Source: JAJRXG01 sp964470035 (lineage in GTDB: Bacteria; Bacteroidota; Bacteroidia; Chitinophagales; Saprospiraceae). From it: DNA of 35,134 nt. The position numbers were made by a program, and so were the translations under genes. Below the pieces are notes generated by a model. That model searched no databases. It was not told the DNA's origin and saw only the letters and a list, made by a program, of their open reading frames with translations. Within the stretch, counting starts at the first letter, position 1. Each line of letters starts with the position of its first letter. The stretch is from NCBI GenBank assembly GCA_964470035.1, contig CAYYBR010000010.1, positions 1 to 35,134 of the forward strand. The letters are read 5' to 3'. Below, one piece after another: positions 32,194-35,134 of this stretch.

Positions 32194-33975
32194 ATGAAAT
32201 GTAAAAACCTTTTTCAGTTAATCGTAATCACAGCTACTCTCTTCATCGTATCATGTACTGATGAAGATCAATTAGTATCATCAAGCGATGATCATGTTAC
32301 CACCGAGTATCCTCATGCTACACGTACTTGTTTGTCACACGAGCACACACAGCATCTGATGAGTGATCCAGAGTATAAAGCTATTCGTGACAAGAAAATT
32401 TCAGCATTTGAGGCCCTACAAGCAAATGGTGTCTTTAAAGCCCAATGTAACACGCCTGTTATCATACCCGTAGCGGTCCACTTTCAGAGTGTAGGAAATA
32501 TCGACGCAAGCTGTCTAAGAAGTCTAGCTATCGAACAAATTAACATCTTGAATAATGACTTCGCAGGGACCAACACTGATATATCAAGATGGAATAACCA
32601 AGCATCTTCCAGATTTCCTGGCATCTCTAATGGAGAGGCATGTATCAGGTTTGCTTTAGCGGATCAAAACCATCCATCAGGATACGGCTTGACTAATGGC
32701 AACCCAGCCGTAACTGTAAATAGAACGCAAGGAGATCGGGTCAACAACTGGTCTGGATATCTCAACATCTTCGTAAGAAGCAATACTGGAGTGCTGGGAT
32801 ATTCTCCCCTTGGTGGAGCTGGCAACGGCGATGGGGTAGTTATAGATGCCTCAGCTTTTGGCACAGGACAAGGATGTGGTGCTGTATCTCCAGATGCTCC
32901 GTATAACCTTGGTCGCACACTTACTCACGAGGTAGGCCATTACTTCTTACTTGATCATATCTGGGGCAATGGATGTGCATCAGACGATGATGTAACCGAT
33001 ACACCAGATCAAGCACGTGATTATTCTGGCTGCCCAACTCTAGGTGCTTCATCGTGTGGATCTACCGATATGCACATGAACTATATGGATTATACTAATG
33101 ACGCTTGTATGTATATGTTTAGTGCAGGTCAAGCTACTCGTATGGATAACTATGTGACAGCCTCGCTTTCTAATCTTAGCTCTAACGCTAATAGCGTTGT
33201 GAGCGGTTCAACTAATAACGGCGGTGGAAGTAATGGAGGAAATGACAATGGAGACAACGATGGTGATACAGGTGGAGACACTGATGACGGAGACGACAAT
33301 TCAGTCTCTTGTACTTCACCTACCAGAGCTACCGTGGATATACAGACTGTTAGTACAGCAAACATAGACTGGGCCGATATCGACGGTGCAGACCGCTATC
33401 AAGTACGATATAGAGTATTAGGTACATCTAGTTGGACAACGCGAGGGACTATTAGGTCTGAAAGAAGACTAACAAACCTTCAGGCAAGAACCTATCAATA
33501 CGAAATGAGAAGTAGGTGTACCGATGGATGGCAGCCGTGGTCTGGAAGATCAACTTTTGACCTCAGTAGCGATGAAGGCGACACAGGCACATTCGAAGGT
33601 TTCATAACTGTACAAATAACTCTCGATGACTATGGATCAGAAAATGACTGGGAACTCTATAATGCTAATGACAGACAGATAGCTAGAGGTGGTCCATATA
33701 GAGATGGTCAGTCAGGAAGAGTAATAAACAAGAGAGTAGAACTCACTGAGGGCTGCTATGAGATAGACCTTCATGACGCATTTGGTGACGGTATGTGCTG
33801 CGAATATGGCAATGGAGGATTAAAGATCTTAGATAGTGCCGGATCAACTATAGTCCAGAGTGATGGCAGATTTGGCACCTATGAATTGATTGAGTTTTGT
33901 ATCGAAGGAGGAAGGGCACGGATCGTAAATCAAGATAAAGACGCTAAGCGGCTAAATAGAGGTAAGAAAGGATAA
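32194..33975 (+). CDS. M43 (cytophagalysin/pappalysin-type) metalloprotease lipoprotein
   Basis: Counting from ATG 32194, this 593-residue protein has a lipoprotein signal (KNLFQLIVITATLFIVSC, Cys21), a propeptide-like segment, and an M43 domain with THEVGHYFLLDHIWG (zinc ligands His245, His249, His255; catalytic Glu246), the DDDVTDTPDQ calcium or stability loop, CP...STDMHMNYMDY (Met-turn near 298) and CMYMFSAGQATRM. A Gly/Asn/Asp linker follows (about 337-370), then a fibronectin type III domain (about 372-455) and a C-terminal beta-sandwich (LDDYGSENDWELYN, CYEIDLHDAFGDGMCCEYG). It ends in a basic tail (AKRLNRGKKG), not a type IX secretion sorting domain. A further in-frame ATG at 32149 would spoil the lipoprotein signal. 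It is an exported protease of unknown substrate and has a strong terminator downstream. Confidence 0.93.
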   Translation: MKCKNLFQLIVITATLFIVSCTDEDQLVSSSDDHVTTEYPHATRTCLSHEHTQHLMSDPEYKAIRDKKISAFEALQANGVFKAQCNTPVIIPVAVHFQSVGNIDASCLRSLAIEQINILNNDFAGTNTDISRWNNQASSRFPGISNGEACIRFALADQNHPSGYGLTNGNPAVTVNRTQGDRVNNWSGYLNIFVRSNTGVLGYSPLGGAGNGDGVVIDASAFGTGQGCGAVSPDAPYNLGRTLTHEVGHYFLLDHIWGNGCASDDDVTDTPDQARDYSGCPTLGASSCGSTDMHMNYMDYTNDACMYMFSAGQATRMDNYVTASLSNLSSNANSVVSGSTNNGGGSNGGNDNGDNDGDTGGDTDDGDDNSVSCTSPTRATVDIQTVSTANIDWADIDGADRYQVRYRVLGTSSWTTRGTIRSERRLTNLQARTYQYEMRSRCTDGWQPWSGRSTFDLSSDEGDTGTFEGFITVQITLDDYGSENDWELYNANDRQIARGGPYRDGQSGRVINKRVELTEGCYEIDLHDAFGDGMCCEYGNGGLKILDSAGSTIVQSDGRFGTYELIEFCIEGGRARIVNQDKDAKRLNRGKKG

Positions 33976-33998
33976 AGACAAGCCTCTTTTTAATAGTT

Positions 33999-34035
33999 AA
34001 AGGGTGACGTCATATGACGTCACCCTTTTTATTTT
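33999..34035 (+). terminator. intrinsic terminator, perfect 30-bp palindrome plus T-rich tail
   Basis: Positions 33999-34028 form two perfectly complementary 15-base arms (AAAGGGTGACGTCAT and its complement) with no separate loop, followed by a T-rich tail to 34035. It ends the protease transcript 24 bases after the stop. The octamer TGACGTCA, itself a palindrome, occurs twice, at 34005-34012 and 34015-34022, one helical turn apart. Confidence 0.85.
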
Positions 34036-34052
34036 GAATTCACAAACTCTAC

Positions 34053-34060
34053 TATCTTTA
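34053..34060 (+). promoter_or_regulatory. possible -7 promoter box for the hydroxylase-like gene
   Basis: TATCTTTA differs from TAnnTTTG only at the last base. A TTTG at 34033-34036, 16 bases upstream, could be the -33 element. It lies between the terminator and the ATG at 34084. Confidence 0.3.
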
Positions 34061-34083
34061 GTGGCTCACATCAACCAATCACA

Positions 34084-34665
34084 ATGCCTCATTCTGATAT
34101 TGCTTCTTATCATTCGATTAAAAGAGTCAAGCTACCTATAACTTTTGATGCTCAAAAGCTGCTATCTGAGATCAAGCACATCGGACTTGATGAATTCGTC
34201 TACTATGATGTCATACCGCTCACTATCCCAAAAAGAAAGCCCAACTTACCTCCAGTCATAGACTATGCCGATGGCTCTTGGGCCGAATGGAACAACTCTA
34301 AAGTCTTAGATCGATCCCCCCACCTTAACGAAGTTGTAGAATACTTTCGAGAGTTCTGTGATGTAACTCTAGTGCGATTACTAAGGTTAGCAAAGGGCGC
34401 GGTTGTGAAAGAACACACAGACCCAACCTTAGGCCTGCACATCGAAAGATCTGTTATTAGGCTGACCATACCTATACTAGTAAACGAAGGAGCAGTATTC
34501 TACCTGAACAACGCCTACGTCCCCATGCTCCCTGGAGAATGCTGGTATCTCAACCTGACTGATCCTCATCGAGTAGTGAATGTTAGTGATACAGAACGTA
34601 TTAATATGAGCATCGATATGAGACCTAATGATAAGATCATGTCCATGATACTTGACTCCAAGTAA
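34084..34665 (+). CDS. aspartyl/asparaginyl beta-hydroxylase family Fe(II)/2-oxoglutarate dioxygenase
   Basis: This 193-residue protein matches the compact bacterial form of the aspartyl/asparaginyl hydroxylase family. Visible marks are VKEHTDPTLGLHIERSVIRL (about 108-127), with the expected iron ligands His111 and Asp113, the strand TIPILVNEGAVFYLN, the LPGECWYLNLTDPHRVVN block with the second His ligand (His162), and a following Arg (172) suited to 2-oxoglutarate. Family members hydroxylate Asp, Asn or Pro in peptides or free amino acids; which one is not readable. No signal peptide is seen, so it is cytoplasmic. It stands alone after the terminator and 72 bases before the DUF1080 gene. Confidence 0.87.
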   Translation: MPHSDIASYHSIKRVKLPITFDAQKLLSEIKHIGLDEFVYYDVIPLTIPKRKPNLPPVIDYADGSWAEWNNSKVLDRSPHLNEVVEYFREFCDVTLVRLLRLAKGAVVKEHTDPTLGLHIERSVIRLTIPILVNEGAVFYLNNAYVPMLPGECWYLNLTDPHRVVNVSDTERINMSIDMRPNDKIMSMILDSK

Positions 34666-34737
34666 TTTAATCGCTATTTGGGTATAACCTTTTATATCTA
34701 TCACTGTCGTAAATGCTCATTTGGTATATTGAGCAAC

Positions 34738-35134
34738 ATGAATCAGACGATATGCTTGATAACTTGCCTTATCATATGTAGTAGCTGTGCAAAGAGAATC
34801 TCCCAACCTATGCCTCCCACAGGACCAAATACCATCGATGCAGGAGAAAAAGCTCTAGGCTGGGATCTTCTTTTTGATGGAACTTCACTGGATCAGTGGA
34901 GAAGCTATGGATATGAAGATGTCCAAGGTTGGACCGTCAAAGATGGAGAGTTAATAACATCAGGAGGCCAAAGCGAATCCATCGACTTAATGACCAAAGA
35001 AGAGTTTCAAAACTTCGAGTTACGCCTAGAATGGAAACTTCCCGCTAAAGGAAACAGCGGTATCATGTTCAATGTAAAAGAAGTCGAAGGTCAGGCACCA
35101 TGGATGACTGGTCCTGAGTACCAACTCATTGATG
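34738..35134 (+). CDS. DUF1080 (3-keto-disaccharide hydrolase) lipoprotein, 5' part
   Basis: The gene runs off the window; 132 codons are present. It starts with a lipoprotein-like signal (MNQTICLITCLIICSSC, Cys17). The domain begins at LGWDLLFDGTSLDQWRSYGY and continues with GWTVKDGELI, TKEEFQNFELRLEWKLP, KGNSGIMF and TGPEYQLID, the classic DUF1080 pattern. The fold is concanavalin-like; recent work on the family assigns 3-keto-disaccharide hydrolysis, so a role in sugar breakdown outside the cytoplasm is likely. A TGCTCA/TGAGCA inverted repeat (34714-34719 and 34730-34735) lies just before the ATG. Whether it ends normally cannot be seen. Confidence 0.9.
   Translation, partial: MNQTICLITCLIICSSCAKRISQPMPPTGPNTIDAGEKALGWDLLFDGTSLDQWRSYGYEDVQGWTVKDGELITSGGQSESIDLMTKEEFQNFELRLEWKLPAKGNSGIMFNVKEVEGQAPWMTGPEYQLID

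Overview
The window looks like a chromosomal segment from a member of the Bacteroidota. Supporting signs are a hybrid two-component system (propeller sensor, kinase, receiver and AraC domains in one protein), a TonB-dependent receptor with a carboxypeptidase-like N-terminal domain, a cytophagalysin-type M43 protease, FISUMP and DUF2807 proteins, many lipoproteins, the rsfS-ftsH gene order, scarce Shine-Dalgarno sequences, and several TAnnTTTG-type -7 boxes. A finer placement (for example Saprospiria) would be a guess. I saw no tRNA, rRNA, CRISPR array, insertion sequence or phage structural module. No stretch without a gene exceeds about 175 bases.

Layout. 1-7.1 kb: mixed metabolic and envelope genes, namely an Old Yellow Enzyme-type oxidoreductase, a GH26 beta-mannanase lipoprotein, a membrane fatty acid hydroxylase/sterol desaturase, a SulP anion transporter, a serine beta-lactamase-fold hydrolase and a DUF2807 lipoprotein. 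7.2-15.7 kb: housekeeping genes, namely polA (reverse), then a methyltransferase, a hotdog thioesterase, rsfS, ftsH and a GT39-type membrane glycosyltransferase (forward). 15.7-23.8 kb, all reverse: the most unusual part. It holds a 1275-residue hybrid two-component regulator, an exported protein built from about 19 tandem ten-residue repeats with a C-terminal coiled coil, a LuxR-type DNA-binding domain fused through one membrane segment to a large tail-fibre-like and DUF1566-like exported region, a FISUMP protein, and a cut-off fragment of a further secreted protein. A DUF2188 gene lies upstream.

24.0-30.2 kb, forward: a trehalose-type locus with a broken LacI-family repressor, a sugar-type MFS transporter, a cytoplasmic GH37 trehalase whose start codon overlaps the transporter stop, and a TonB-dependent receptor. 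The likely route is outer-membrane uptake, inner-membrane import, then hydrolysis to glucose. The repressor has lost about 100 residues and also carries a frameshift, so its control is probably gone. 30.2-32.1 kb, reverse: a LytS-type kinase and LytTR response regulator with a 4-base overlap, preceded by direct repeats 21 bp apart. 32.2-35.1 kb, forward: an M43 metalloprotease lipoprotein ending in a perfect-palindrome terminator, an aspartyl/asparaginyl hydroxylase-like dioxygenase, and the start of a DUF1080 (3-keto-disaccharide hydrolase) lipoprotein that runs off the window.

The best candidate for an undescribed system is the 15.7-23.5 kb cluster. It appears to join surface-fibre and lectin-fold proteins to two regulators, one of which carries its own exported lectin-like domain. 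This reading rests on motif recognition only; no database search was possible.
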